Source: Curvibacter sp. CHRR-16 (GTDB lineage: Bacteria; Pseudomonadota; Gammaproteobacteria; Burkholderiales; Burkholderiaceae_C). Taken from it: DNA of 64,000 bases. The stretch is taken from contig NZ_JAHCSH010000003.1 in NCBI RefSeq assembly GCF_018474005.1, positions 186,001 to 250,000 of the forward strand, in the 5' to 3' direction. This document shows, piece by piece, positions 35,344 to 44,186 of this stretch (position 1 is its first letter; each line of letters begins with the position of its first letter). The notes below the pieces were generated by a model, which saw only the letters and a program-made list of their open reading frames with translations, ran no database searches and was not told where the DNA came from. The position numbers and the translations under genes are program-made.

Positions 35344-35949
35344 ATGAAGTGGCTTAACCATCTCGAAGAGTGGCTGATTGGCACTCTGATGGCTGGGGCC
35401 ACGCTGCTGATTTTCGTATCGGTCTTGCACCGATACGCAGCAGGGTGGAATATCCCCGGTCTGCAAGACTGGCTCTTGAGCATCAACCTGACTTGGGCGC
35501 AAGAGCTGACGATTTACATGTTTGTGTGGATGGCCAAGTTTGGCGCAGCTTATGGCGTGCGCACAGGTATCCACGTGGGGGTGGATGTACTCATCAACCG
35601 CTTGAGCCCTGAAAACCGCAACAAGTTCGTCATTCTGGGCTTGGGTGCTGGTGCTCTGTTCACCGCCATCGTGGCGTGCTTGGGTGGGTACATGGTGTGG
35701 AAGATTGGTGCGCACTATGCGTTTGCCAACGCTTTGGGTTGGTCCATGGATGGCCTGCTAGAAGGCCCCACCACGCCCGACCTCGAATGGCCCACGTGGA
35801 TCTTCTATTCCGCGATTCCTTTGGGTACTGGTTTGATGTGTTTCCGTTTCCTGCAAGTGCTGGTGCAGTTTGTGCGCACTGGCGAACTGCCCCACCATGA
35901 CCATGGCCATGTGGACGGCTTGGACGAAGAAGAGGGGAAAGCCGCATGA
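35344..35949 (+). CDS. dctQ: TRAP transporter small permease, DctQ family
   Basis: A product of 201 residues with four predicted membrane segments (about 14-36, 52-72, 92-115, 150-172) and the DctQ block LTWAQELTIYMFVWMAKFGA, then YGVRTGIHVGVD. The C-terminus is acidic and His-rich. The stop overlaps dctM (ATGA). It links the binding protein to DctM. Confidence 0.93.
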   Translation: MKWLNHLEEWLIGTLMAGATLLIFVSVLHRYAAGWNIPGLQDWLLSINLTWAQELTIYMFVWMAKFGAAYGVRTGIHVGVDVLINRLSPENRNKFVILGLGAGALFTAIVACLGGYMVWKIGAHYAFANALGWSMDGLLEGPTTPDLEWPTWIFYSAIPLGTGLMCFRFLQVLVQFVRTGELPHHDHGHVDGLDEEEGKAA

Positions 35950-37229
35950 GCGCACTCATCATTTTTACGCTGCTGACCGTGCTGATGCTCACGGGCATGC
36001 CGATCTCGATCGCACTGGGTCTGACGGTGCTGACCTTTTTGTTTGGCTTCACGCATGTGCCGCTGGAGTCGGTGGCGCTCAAGCTGTTCACCGGCATTGA
36101 GAAGTTCGAGATCATGGCGATCCCCTTCTTCATTCTGGCAGGCAACTTCCTCACCCACGGTGGGGTGGCGCGGCGCATGATCAACTTCGCCACCAGCATG
36201 GTGGGCCACTGGTATGGCGGCTTGGGCTTGGCAGGCGTGCTCGCCTGCGCACTGTTTGCTGCCGTATCGGGTTCATCACCAGCTACCGTGGTGGCCATTG
36301 GCTCGATCTTGTTGCCAGCCATGGTCAAGGCAGGCTTTCCTCGCAGCTTCGGTGCGGGTGTGATCACCACTTCAGGTGCTTTGGGTATCCTGATTCCACC
36401 GTCTATCGTGATGGTGATGTACTCGGTAGCGACCAACACCTCCGTGGGTGCACTGTTCATGGCCGGCGTGGTGCCAGGCTTGGCATTGGCAGGCGTATTG
36501 GCCGGTGTGACCTGGTGGCGTGCGCGCAAGTTCGACTACCCCCGTTTGCCTAAAGCGACATGGGTGCAACGCCTGAAGGCCTTGCGCGAATCCATCTGGG
36601 GCTTGCTGTTGATCGTCATCGTCATGGGCGGTATCTACACCGGTGTGTTCACCCCCACCGAAGCAGCCGCTATGAGCGCGGTATACGCTTTCGTGGTGGC
36701 GGTGTTTATCTACAAAGACATGTCTTTGAAAGATGTACCCCGTGTGCTGCTGAGTTCGGCCAATATGTCGGCCATGCTGCTGTACATCATCACCAACGCG
36801 GTGTTGTTCAGCTTCATCATGACCAACGAGAACATTCCGCAAGCCTTGGCCGATTGGATGCTGGGCCATGGCCTGGGTGTCATCACCTTCCTGTTGGCGG
36901 TGAACGTGATCCTGCTGCTGGCGGGCAACTTCATGGAGCCCTCCTCCATCGTGCTGATCTTCGCACCGATCTTGTTCCCTGTGGCCATGAAACTGGGCAT
37001 TGACCCGGTGCACTTTGGCATCATCATGGTGGTGAACATGGAAGTGGGCATGTGCCATCCACCCGTGGGTCTGAACCTGTATGTGGCCTCAGGCATTACC
37101 AAGATGGGCATTACCGAACTGACCGTGGCCGTTTGGCCGTGGTTGCTGTCCATGGTGGGCTTTTTGCTGGTGGTTACGTACTGGCCAGCGCTGACGCTGT
37201 GGTTCCCGAAAATGATCGGCGCCATGTAG
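35946..37229 (+). CDS. dctM: TRAP transporter large permease, DctM family
   Basis: A product of 427 residues with about twelve membrane segments. Family motifs are visible: LAGNFLTHGGVARRMINFA, CALFAAVSGSSPATVVAIG, LIPPSIVMVMY, and LLLAGNFMEPSSIVLI near the C-terminal third. It is the sodium-coupled transport subunit shared potentially by all three DctP proteins of this locus. A good terminator follows. Confidence 0.95.
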   Translation: MSALIIFTLLTVLMLTGMPISIALGLTVLTFLFGFTHVPLESVALKLFTGIEKFEIMAIPFFILAGNFLTHGGVARRMINFATSMVGHWYGGLGLAGVLACALFAAVSGSSPATVVAIGSILLPAMVKAGFPRSFGAGVITTSGALGILIPPSIVMVMYSVATNTSVGALFMAGVVPGLALAGVLAGVTWWRARKFDYPRLPKATWVQRLKALRESIWGLLLIVIVMGGIYTGVFTPTEAAAMSAVYAFVVAVFIYKDMSLKDVPRVLLSSANMSAMLLYIITNAVLFSFIMTNENIPQALADWMLGHGLGVITFLLAVNVILLLAGNFMEPSSIVLIFAPILFPVAMKLGIDPVHFGIIMVVNMEVGMCHPPVGLNLYVASGITKMGITELTVAVWPWLLSMVGFLLVVTYWPALTLWFPKMIGAM

Positions 37230-37250
37230 TCCAAACGCTGCGCTTAACGC

Positions 37251-37277
37251 AAAGGGAGCTTTAGTGCTCCCTTTTTT
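37251..37277 (+). terminator. Rho-independent terminator of the dctPQM operon
   Basis: AAAGGGAGC (37251-37259), loop tttagt, GCTCCCTTT (37266-37274), within a run of six T. It begins 21 bases after the dctM stop. Confidence 0.9.
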
Positions 37278-37359
37278 ATCTATTTTCATCCTTTTTGGGG
37301 ATAGGCCCCAAACACCACCAGACCTAGACTTGTTACCAACTATTCAAGGTGGCAGGGAG

Positions 37360-37911
37360 ATGGATCACACCAATTTACAAGCCCAAGTTGATCTCATGCT
37401 GAACAACGGCATGGATAAGCTCGCCGTATTTCGCGTGCTCACCGAGCAAAAAGGCGTTTCGCCGCGCAAAGCCGCTTGGTGCATCGCTGTGCATGCTGAT
37501 GTATTCCTGATTGACCGGTATGGTGAGTTGATCGATTACCTTGTTTGGATCGTGCTGCTCCAAGCCCTTGCAGGGGCATGGCTTGGCTACCAACTCAGCC
37601 ACACCCCGCTTATGCGCATGTGCATGCCACTGCTTGCAGCCTCGGTTCCACTGCTGTTTGCTTGGGGCTTTTTCCGCAATTACGCACAAGCCTATAACTT
37701 GTACCTGCTAGTAGCCATCTGCGGTGTATTGCCATATGGGCTGCTGCTGATGCAGTTCCCTTCCATGTTTGGCTTTGCCTTGTTATCTATCCATATCTTG
37801 GCAAGCGGTTACGTGTGGTTTGTACGGCGCAAAATTTTCCCCGACATTGGCTGGTGGGGCCCTCGCCTGTTTCGTCACAACAAAGGAACATTGATCGGTC
37901 AAGTTGGCTAA
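37360..37911 (+). CDS. Hypothetical integral membrane protein
   Basis: A product of 183 residues from MDHTNLQAQVDLMLNNGMDKLAVFRVLTEQ. A soluble helical N-terminus of about 60 residues precedes four hydrophobic segments (about 62-80, 88-106, 112-130, 133-150), with a basic end (WFVRRKIFPDIGWW). ATG 37360 was chosen because upstream codons run through the dctM terminator; an AAGG lies about 10 bases upstream. I do not recognise the family and the neighbours do not suggest a role. Confidence 0.75.
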   Translation: MDHTNLQAQVDLMLNNGMDKLAVFRVLTEQKGVSPRKAAWCIAVHADVFLIDRYGELIDYLVWIVLLQALAGAWLGYQLSHTPLMRMCMPLLAASVPLLFAWGFFRNYAQAYNLYLLVAICGVLPYGLLLMQFPSMFGFALLSIHILASGYVWFVRRKIFPDIGWWGPRLFRHNKGTLIGQVG

Positions 37912-38000
37912 ATTCGATTGGCCAACTGCATCCATGCTTATACGGTTTTCCATTAGTCCAACGCAGCGCTTTTGGCTATAGTCAGTTGGTCTGAATTTTT

Positions 38001-38822
38001 GTGAGAAAACCAGCCGTGACAAAACGACGCTCCTTTTTAACTCTGTGCACCATGGTCACCATGAGCGCTGTGCTCACCCCAGCAGTGCATGCGCAAAAAC
38101 TGCCCGACCTCAATGGTCGTGTCATCGTCGCAGTGACAGAGAACGCTTACGTGCCCTTGAATTTCAAGGATCCCAAAACGGGGGCCAGCATCGGTTGGGA
38201 GTACGACGTATTCAATGAAATTGCCAAACGCCTGAACGCCAAAGTGGAGTGGAAGCTAACGAGCTGGGACACCATGATTGAGGCCGTGCGCAAGGGCCAG
38301 TTTGATGTGGGTATGGATGGCATCACCATCCAAGAAGACCGCAAAAAGCAAGTGGCGTTTTCTGACCCCTATATGGTGTCTGAGCAATTCATGATGGTTC
38401 GCGCCAACGAAAAGCGCTTTGCCGATGCTGCCAGCTTCAAACCCAACACCAAACTGCTCGTCGGCGCACAGGGCGGCACCACGAACTTCTATACCGCGGT
38501 CTATGAATTGCTGGATGGCAATGAAAAGAACCCACGCATCAAGCTGTATGAAACCTTTGGATTGTCTATGCAGGCACTCAAGGCAGGCGATGTGGATACC
38601 GTGCTGAGTGATGGCGTCTCGGCCCAAGGCTATATCAAGGCCTTTCCCAATACCTTCAAGGTTGTCGGCAAGCCCATGGGGCGCGAAGAGTTTGGCTTCA
38701 TCTTCAAACCGGGCTCAGATCTGGTCAAACCCGTCAATGCCGCACTCAAGCAACTGCGCGCCGATGGCACACTCAAAGCCTTGGATCACAAGTGGTTTGT
38801 CGAATACAAACTGAACCAATAA
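38001..38822 (+). CDS. Amino-acid ABC transporter periplasmic binding protein (SBP family 3)
   Basis: A product of 273 residues starting at GTG 38001 (GTG 38016 possible). A signal peptide ends near PAVHAQ. The family 3 pattern follows: [58 protein letters not shown]. This family binds polar or basic amino acids or opines. The gene is followed by a hairpin and then its permease gene; no ATPase gene is adjacent. Confidence 0.92.
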   Translation: MRKPAVTKRRSFLTLCTMVTMSAVLTPAVHAQKLPDLNGRVIVAVTENAYVPLNFKDPKTGASIGWEYDVFNEIAKRLNAKVEWKLTSWDTMIEAVRKGQFDVGMDGITIQEDRKKQVAFSDPYMVSEQFMMVRANEKRFADAASFKPNTKLLVGAQGGTTNFYTAVYELLDGNEKNPRIKLYETFGLSMQALKAGDVDTVLSDGVSAQGYIKAFPNTFKVVGKPMGREEFGFIFKPGSDLVKPVNAALKQLRADGTLKALDHKWFVEYKLNQ

Positions 38823-38844
38823 ACTATTCTTGCGTACCTGACTG

Positions 38845-38866
38845 CCCCGCCCACACGGCGGGGTTT
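38845..38866 (+). terminator. Intercistronic hairpin, partial terminator
   Basis: CCCCGCC-cacac-GGCGGGG followed by TTT, between the binding protein and permease genes. Such hairpins usually let the abundant binding protein be made in excess over the permease. Confidence 0.6.
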
Positions 38867-38874
38867 GCGCTTTT

Positions 38875-39696
38875 ATGGCCATACTGATCGAAACCAACAC
38901 CAAACCCGACCGCCCCTACTGGCTGTGGGCACTCATCACCATCGGCATTGCCTGCGCTGCATTTGCGCTGGCTGATGGTCGCTATGGCTTGATTTTTGAA
39001 ACATTGCTCACCGGCTTGGGCACTACCGTTCTGGTGGCCGTTTGCAGTTATGCCTTGGCCTTGTTGTTAGGACTGCTACTGGCATTGGCTAGCCGCTCCA
39101 AAACCCTGTGGTTACGGCAAGCGGCCCGCTTTTACATCGAGATTGTGCGCGGGCTGCCCGCGCTGGTGATACTGCTATACGTCACTTTTGTGGGTGCACC
39201 ACTGCTAATCAATGCCTACCAATGGACAGCGCAAGCTGCTATAGCAGCAGGCTGGTTCCCCGATGTACAAGTGCGCGACATCTCCAACCTAGTGCGGGGC
39301 ATCGTAGCGCTGGCATTCGCTTACAGCGCATTTTTGGCCGAGGTCTTTCGGGCTGGGCTCGATAGCATTGACAAGTCACAAAGCGAAGCGGCCTATGCGT
39401 TGGGGCTGTCCCGGTGGCAGACCTTCCGCCTTGTGCTGTGGCCACAAGCAGTGCGCAAAGTGCTGCCCGTTTTAGGCAACGACTTCATCGCCATGGTGAA
39501 AGACTCGTCTCTGGTTTCGGTGCTGGGGGTCAACGACATCACACAGCTGGGCAAACTGTATGCGTCCAGTTCATTCCTTACAGTGGAAACGTACAACACC
39601 GTGGCGGCGCTTTATTTGCTGCTCACGGTATCCCTGTCCTTGCTGCTGCGCAAGCTAGAGCAGCACTGGCGCGCCAAAGGCTACCAAAAGGACTGA
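38875..39696 (+). CDS. Amino-acid ABC transporter permease, HisM/GlnP type
   Basis: A product of 273 residues with an N-terminal segment at 18-33 and the His/Glu/Gln/Arg permease domain. The signature RGLPALVILLY, the segment AFLAEVFRAGLDSIDKSQSEAAYALGLSRWQTFRLVLWPQA (EAA loop) and KDSSLVSVLGV are present. It forms a homodimer or pairs with an unlinked permease. The cognate ATPase must be encoded elsewhere. It abuts the HD-GYP gene tail to tail. Confidence 0.92.
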   Translation: MAILIETNTKPDRPYWLWALITIGIACAAFALADGRYGLIFETLLTGLGTTVLVAVCSYALALLLGLLLALASRSKTLWLRQAARFYIEIVRGLPALVILLYVTFVGAPLLINAYQWTAQAAIAAGWFPDVQVRDISNLVRGIVALAFAYSAFLAEVFRAGLDSIDKSQSEAAYALGLSRWQTFRLVLWPQAVRKVLPVLGNDFIAMVKDSSLVSVLGVNDITQLGKLYASSSFLTVETYNTVAALYLLLTVSLSLLLRKLEQHWRAKGYQKD

Positions 39697-40434
39697 TTAG
39701 AAAACGGCTGTTTCAGCAATCGCGTTGGCCAGGTATTCGATGCGCTTTTGCATGTCTGCATCGGTATCTGCCAAGCGCTGCGCCACAGCACGGAATTGGG
39801 CTTGCACCGCAACAAAAGCCTGCACTACATCGGGTGCGAAGTGCTTACCACTTTGCTCCAGAATGGTTTGGCACGCTTGCTCCACACCCATGCCTTGCTT
39901 ATAGACCTTGCTGGTAATAAGCGCATCGAACACATCGGCCAAAGCCACAATGCGCGCCGCCAGTGGGATACGTTCTGCCTGCAAGCCTTGGGGGTAGCCC
40001 GATCCATCCCATTTTTCGTGGTGCGACAAAGCCACTTCCATGGCCAAGTCCAACCATGGTGAGCTGTGTTTGAGCGAGCTTTTGGCCCGCCCTAATGCCT
40101 CGTGGCCTAGCACGGTATGGGTGCGCATGATGGCCACCTCTTCTGCCGTCAGACGACCTGGCTTGAGCAAAATTTTGTCGGGAATGCCTATATTTCCCAT
40201 GTCGTAGATATGCGCGCAACGCTCCAAGTAGTCGATGTACTCGGGCGTCAATGTGGCGGCATACGCAGGGCTAAGGGCCATTTGCTCAGCCAGCAAGCGA
40301 ATATAGGCACGAATGCGCAGAATGTGGCTCTCGGTATCGGACTCGCGCAGCTCGGCCAAAGTCGCCATGGCAAACGAGGCCACTTGGTACAGAGAGGTTT
40401 CCTCGGTGCTGCTGGTAGGGTTAAGGTTACTCAT
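39697..40434 (-). CDS. HD-GYP-type phosphohydrolase with degenerate HD dyad
   Basis: A product of 245 residues from MSNLNPTSSTEETS. The HD-GYP fold is clear: His37 in ESHILRIRAYIRLLA, the GIPDKILLKPG strand, HHE (137-139) and WDGSGYP (141-147), and LADVFDALI. However, the HD dyad reads Tyr77-Asp78 (IYDMGNIGIPD) and the usual Lys of HDxGK is Asn81. Normal members degrade cyclic di-GMP; this one may be altered or inactive. Start overlaps the methyltransferase stop; it is the last gene of the parAB operon. There is no receiver domain. Confidence 0.88.
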   Translation of the reverse strand: MSNLNPTSSTEETSLYQVASFAMATLAELRESDTESHILRIRAYIRLLAEQMALSPAYAATLTPEYIDYLERCAHIYDMGNIGIPDKILLKPGRLTAEEVAIMRTHTVLGHEALGRAKSSLKHSSPWLDLAMEVALSHHEKWDGSGYPQGLQAERIPLAARIVALADVFDALITSKVYKQGMGVEQACQTILEQSGKHFAPDVVQAFVAVQAQFRAVAQRLADTDADMQKRIEYLANAIAETAVF

Positions 40435-41206
40435 CCTGCGAATCCTCTCTAGCGGACTGTAATAAGGGTATTTCGTAAACCCACACGATTTTGCCATCGT
40501 GCAGCTCTATCTGGGCGTAAGGATCAGTGTTTGGCACCGCAAAATCGAGACTAACCAGCCAAGCACCGGGAACCAATTCGGCCAAGGCTTTGCGCCACAC
40601 ACGCTCCATACTTTCGGGACGCTGGAATACAAACACCATGGCATAGGCTGACCAGCCATGCTGCCACATATCCTCATCAAAAACCGTGGCCCAGCGGCAA
40701 CGCCAACGGCACAAAGCAGCCAGCACCCGGCTTTTTTCTATGCCGACATGCCTGGCCAATGGATACGCCCTGCGCAGGGCTTCTAGACCATGCCCCAAGC
40801 CACACCCGGCATCCAAAACCACCGCACTCGGGGGCAAGACAGCGACGCTGGGCAAGTCATCCAACGCTCCATCGGGTGTTGGGAACAGTGGAGCATCGCG
40901 CCACGCACTCATGGGATACAGCAACAACAACAGGACCACCGGTACCAACCACAACCAAAGTGGCCACCCTGATGCATGCTCTTTCCACAACAGCGCCAAC
41001 AGCAGAGAGACTGGAAACCCCGCAGCCACCCAGATGCGGCGCGAACGGCTAGGCGCAGCCCATGCCGCCCACAAGCCCAAGAGCAAAGCAAGCACCAAGG
41101 CCACTTGCGTATCCCAGAGACGCCCAAAGCTGTATACCAGCCATGACACCGCCCACACCACGATGGCGGGCAATGGCCACGCTTGGCGGTACAGCCAAGC
41201 CCACAT
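40427..41206 (-). CDS. Membrane-anchored class I methyltransferase
   Basis: A product of 259 residues. The N-terminal 100 residues hold four hydrophobic segments (about 10-28, 34-50, 57-74, 82-97). The C-terminal part has SAM motif I VVLDAGCGLGHGLEALRRAYP (about 129-149) and an acidic post-I residue (GIEKS). Start overlaps the parB stop (TGATG), so it is translationally coupled to parB. Substrate unknown. Confidence 0.82.
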   Translation of the reverse strand: MWAWLYRQAWPLPAIVVWAVSWLVYSFGRLWDTQVALVLALLLGLWAAWAAPSRSRRIWVAAGFPVSLLLALLWKEHASGWPLWLWLVPVVLLLLLYPMSAWRDAPLFPTPDGALDDLPSVAVLPPSAVVLDAGCGLGHGLEALRRAYPLARHVGIEKSRVLAALCRWRCRWATVFDEDMWQHGWSAYAMVFVFQRPESMERVWRKALAELVPGAWLVSLDFAVPNTDPYAQIELHDGKIVWVYEIPLLQSAREDSQDE

Positions 41207-42132
41207 CAGCGTTGCGCTCCGGGGTTCAGGCGTTCGATCAGGGCATTGAGCTCATCCAAAGACGAAAACTGGATGGATAGCTCTCCCATATCGTCCATGC
41301 GGCCATTGCGCTTGACGCGCTTTTTAACCCGCACCTCGACGGTGGTGGTCAGCAAGTCCGACAATTCTTCTTCCAAGCGCTTGAGGTCACGCGACTTTTC
41401 TTTGCTGGGTTTGGGACTGGTGAGGGAGAACTCTGCACCCAGTTTTTTGACCAAGCTTTCGGCTTCGCGCACCGACATGGTTTTGGCGGCGATCTGGTTG
41501 GCCGCGGTGATTTGTGTTGCGCGATCCAGAGCCAGCAAGGCACGTGCATGGCCCATGTCGATGTCACCCGCCATGAGCATGGTTTGCACCGGATCGGCCA
41601 AATTGAGCAAGCGCAGCAGGTTACTGGCCGCACTGCGCGAGCGCCCGACGGCCTGCGCGGCTTGTTCGTGGGTCAGACCAAACTCGCGGATCAGGCGCTG
41701 TAGACCTTGGGCTTCTTCCAAGGGGTTGAGGTCTTCGCGCTGGATGTTCTCAATCAACGCCATGGCCGCGGCGGCCTCGTTGGGCACCTCTTTGACCAGC
41801 ACCGGCACTTCGTCCAAACCCGCCAATTTGGCGGCACGGAAACGCCGCTCCCCAGCGATGATTTCGTACTTGCCAGCGTTGTCCCCATCGTGCAATTGGC
41901 GCACGAGGATAGGCTGCATGATGCCTTGGGCCTTGATGCTCTCGGCCAGTTCGTAGAGTGCCCCCTCGTCCATGCGGGTGCGTGGCTGGTACATACCGGG
42001 CACCATGCGCTCTAGCTTGAGGCTGTGGGGCAGCTCAGCAGCCCCGCTGGTTTTGGCGGCAGAGTCCTGCACAGCGGGACCCAGCAGGGCCTCCAGACCC
42101 ATCCCCAGGCCCTTGGGTTTCTTAGTCACCAT
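41206..42132 (-). CDS. parB: Chromosome partitioning protein ParB (CTP-dependent parS-binding clamp)
   Basis: A product of 308 residues from MVTKKPKGLGMGLEALLG. The N-terminal CTPase domain has Box I-type GIMQPILVR and the arginine patch AGERRFRAAKLAG; the central HTH has LTHEQAAQAVGRSRSAASNLLRL; the C-terminal dimer region is basic then acidic. TAGGA precedes the ATG. It binds the parS sites at 43588 and 44722. It lies downstream of parA but is separated from it by a hydrolase gene. Confidence 0.97.
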   Translation of the reverse strand: MVTKKPKGLGMGLEALLGPAVQDSAAKTSGAAELPHSLKLERMVPGMYQPRTRMDEGALYELAESIKAQGIMQPILVRQLHDGDNAGKYEIIAGERRFRAAKLAGLDEVPVLVKEVPNEAAAAMALIENIQREDLNPLEEAQGLQRLIREFGLTHEQAAQAVGRSRSAASNLLRLLNLADPVQTMLMAGDIDMGHARALLALDRATQITAANQIAAKTMSVREAESLVKKLGAEFSLTSPKPSKEKSRDLKRLEEELSDLLTTTVEVRVKKRVKRNGRMDDMGELSIQFSSLDELNALIERLNPGAQR

Positions 42133-42142
42133 GGTGAATTTC

Positions 42143-42700
42143 CTATTGTTGGAGTTGTTCGAGATAGCGCAGCCCTTGGGGCCAATCGCCCAGACCCGAC
42201 TCGCTGTTGATATGCCCTGCAGCACCATACATCACCCACTGGCTGCCCCAGTTCTGGGCCAATGCATGGGCCCGCTCTTGGGCGCAGAAAGGGTCGTTGC
42301 TGCTACCCAGCAACACGCTGGTAAATGGCAAGGGCTGGCGCTCTATGGGCAGCCAGCTGGGCAGCAACGCCGCCAAATCGGGGCGGCTTTCCACGTCACC
42401 AGGTGCTACCAGCAAGGCACCGGCCACCCGGTGGGTGTGCTGCGAATGACTGGCCCATGCTGCTACCAGCACGCAGCCCAAGCTGTGCGCAACCAGCAGC
42501 AGGTCATCACGACCACTGGCCAGCACGGCTTCTTCAAGTTGCATCATCCAGTCGCCGCGGCGCGGGGTCATCCAATCGTGCTGCTGCACACGCTGAAAAC
42601 CGTGCAACACCTCCCAGCGGCTTTGCCAATGATCCGGCCCCGAGTTTTGCCAACCCGCAAGCAACAGAACACGTTGTGGATCAATCGCCATGGCGGGCAT
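42143..42700 (-). CDS. RBBP9/YdeN-family alpha/beta hydrolase
   Basis: A product of 185 residues from MPAMAIDPQRVLLLAGWQNSGPDHWQSRW, the family-typical opening. The nucleophile Ser lies in VAHSLGC, Asp in SSNDPFC and His in AGHINSESGLGDW. These are small serine hydrolases of uncertain substrate. The start overlaps the parA stop (TGATG), and the stop is 10 bases from parB, so it is part of the par operon. Confidence 0.9.
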   Translation of the reverse strand: MPAMAIDPQRVLLLAGWQNSGPDHWQSRWEVLHGFQRVQQHDWMTPRRGDWMMQLEEAVLASGRDDLLLVAHSLGCVLVAAWASHSQHTHRVAGALLVAPGDVESRPDLAALLPSWLPIERQPLPFTSVLLGSSNDPFCAQERAHALAQNWGSQWVMYGAAGHINSESGLGDWPQGLRYLEQLQQ

Positions 42701-43485
42701 CACATGGCTTGGATGCGTTGCACCATCTCTTGGGCAAAGCCTACAAAGGACTGCGCCCCCTTGGATGCCGGATCGAACACCACACCGGGCACGCCGTAGC
42801 TGGGGGCTTCGGCTAAACGCACGTTGCGCGGGATGATGGTGTCAAACACCTTGTCAGCAAAATGCGCCTTGAGCTGGTCACTCACCTGCATTTGCAGTGT
42901 GATGCGAGGATCAAACATCACACGCAACAAGCCGATTAGCTGCAAATCAGGATTGAGGTTGGCTTTGACCTGCTTGATGGTGTTGACCAAATCCGTCAAC
43001 CCTTCCAGCGCAAAATATTCACACTGCATGGGCACCACCACGCCATGGGCTGAGCACAGGCCATTGAGGGTGAGCATCGAGAGGCTGGGAGGGCAATCGA
43101 TCAACACAAAGTCGTATTGGTCATCCACCTTGGCGATAGCATTCTTGAGGCGGCGTTCACGGCGCTCCAAATCCACCAGCTCCACTTCCGCACCAGCCAA
43201 GTCGCGATTGGCACCGAGTACATCGTAGCCACAACCGGCTTCCACCAACTTGGGACCTTGAACGCGGGCCTCCTCAATGCTGGCCGACTCCAACAGCACG
43301 TCGTACACACTGAGCTCGAGCTTGCGCTTATCCACACCAGAACCCATGGTGGCATTGCCTTGTGGATCCAAGTCCACCATCAGCACGCGTTGGCCGATTT
43401 TTGCCAAGCCCGCGGCCAGATTGACTGTGGTGGTGGTTTTGCCGACTCCGCCCTTTTGGTTGGCCACGCAGAAAATTTTTGCCAT
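42700..43485 (-). CDS. parA: Chromosome partitioning ATPase ParA (Soj)
   Basis: A product of 261 residues. Deviant Walker A KGGVGKTTTTVNLA (11-24) with both lysines, Walker A' MVDLDPQGNAT, Walker B VLIDCPPSL. No N-terminal HTH, so a chromosomal Soj-type ParA. It works with ParB to segregate origins and binds DNA non-specifically when ATP-bound. Head of the par gene block, 44 bases downstream of rsmG. Confidence 0.97.
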   Translation of the reverse strand: MAKIFCVANQKGGVGKTTTTVNLAAGLAKIGQRVLMVDLDPQGNATMGSGVDKRKLELSVYDVLLESASIEEARVQGPKLVEAGCGYDVLGANRDLAGAEVELVDLERRERRLKNAIAKVDDQYDFVLIDCPPSLSMLTLNGLCSAHGVVVPMQCEYFALEGLTDLVNTIKQVKANLNPDLQLIGLLRVMFDPRITLQMQVSDQLKAHFADKVFDTIIPRNVRLAEAPSYGVPGVVFDPASKGAQSFVGFAQEMVQRIQAM

Positions 43486-43529
43486 GTTGATCCGTAGTTC
43501 TTATTGCCGTGCTGATGGGATATGGGGTG

Positions 43530-44186
43530 CTATTGTCGCCGCATCCAGACGATGCAACGCTCCGCTTGCAAAGCCGGCACCTGCAACTGTTCCACGTGAA
43601 ACACATTCGCCCATGCGGGCAAGGACGCCATCTCATCTGCCGGGTGTCGCCCTTTCATGGCCATCCACACTCCTTCAGGGGCCAGCAACTCATGGGTCAA
43701 GGTCACAAAATCCTTCAGTGAAGCAAATGCGCGGGAGGTGATAAGCCCCCACTGCCGCCCCACCAAAGTTTCCACGCGGGCATGCAAGCCCGTCAAATTG
43801 GCCAAGCCCAACTGAGCGGCCACCTGTTGCACAAAGGCCGCTTTCTTGGCCACAGCATCGACACAGCTGACCTTGACGTGCGGCAACACAATGGCGAGCA
43901 CCACGCCAGGCAAGCCTCCGCCAGAACCGACATCAAGCACGCCATCGGCCATATCTGGCTGTTGTCCCAAGTGACGCATAAGAGGCGGCACAGCCGCCAA
44001 ACTATCCAGGACATGGTGGGTGAGCATGTCTTGTGCATCGCGTAAAGCGGTGAGGTTATAGACCTTGTTCCACTTTTGCAGCAACTGCAGGTATTGCTCT
44101 AGCAAGGCCAATTGGGCGGTGGTCAGATCCAAACCCAGCGTTTTAGCACCTTGTGCCAACGCGCTTTGCACGGTCTCAATGGGCAT
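43530..44186 (-). CDS. rsmG: 16S rRNA (guanine-N7)-methyltransferase RsmG
   Basis: A product of 218 residues. The SAM-binding motif [17 protein letters not shown] (about 83-99) and [19 protein letters not shown] upstream are diagnostic for RsmG/GidB, which methylates G527 of 16S rRNA. The start overlaps the mnmG stop region by about 10 bases. A parS site lies inside its 3' part. Confidence 0.96.
   Translation of the reverse strand: MPIETVQSALAQGAKTLGLDLTTAQLALLEQYLQLLQKWNKVYNLTALRDAQDMLTHHVLDSLAAVPPLMRHLGQQPDMADGVLDVGSGGGLPGVVLAIVLPHVKVSCVDAVAKKAAFVQQVAAQLGLANLTGLHARVETLVGRQWGLITSRAFASLKDFVTLTHELLAPEGVWMAMKGRHPADEMASLPAWANVFHVEQLQVPALQAERCIVWMRRQ
43588..43603. promoter_or_regulatory. parS: parS centromere site 1
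   Basis: TGTTCCACGTGAAACA matches the bacterial parS consensus TGTTNCACGTGAAACA at every defined position. It lies within rsmG, about 100 bases upstream of parA, the standard position for ParB nucleation near the origin. Confidence 0.95.
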
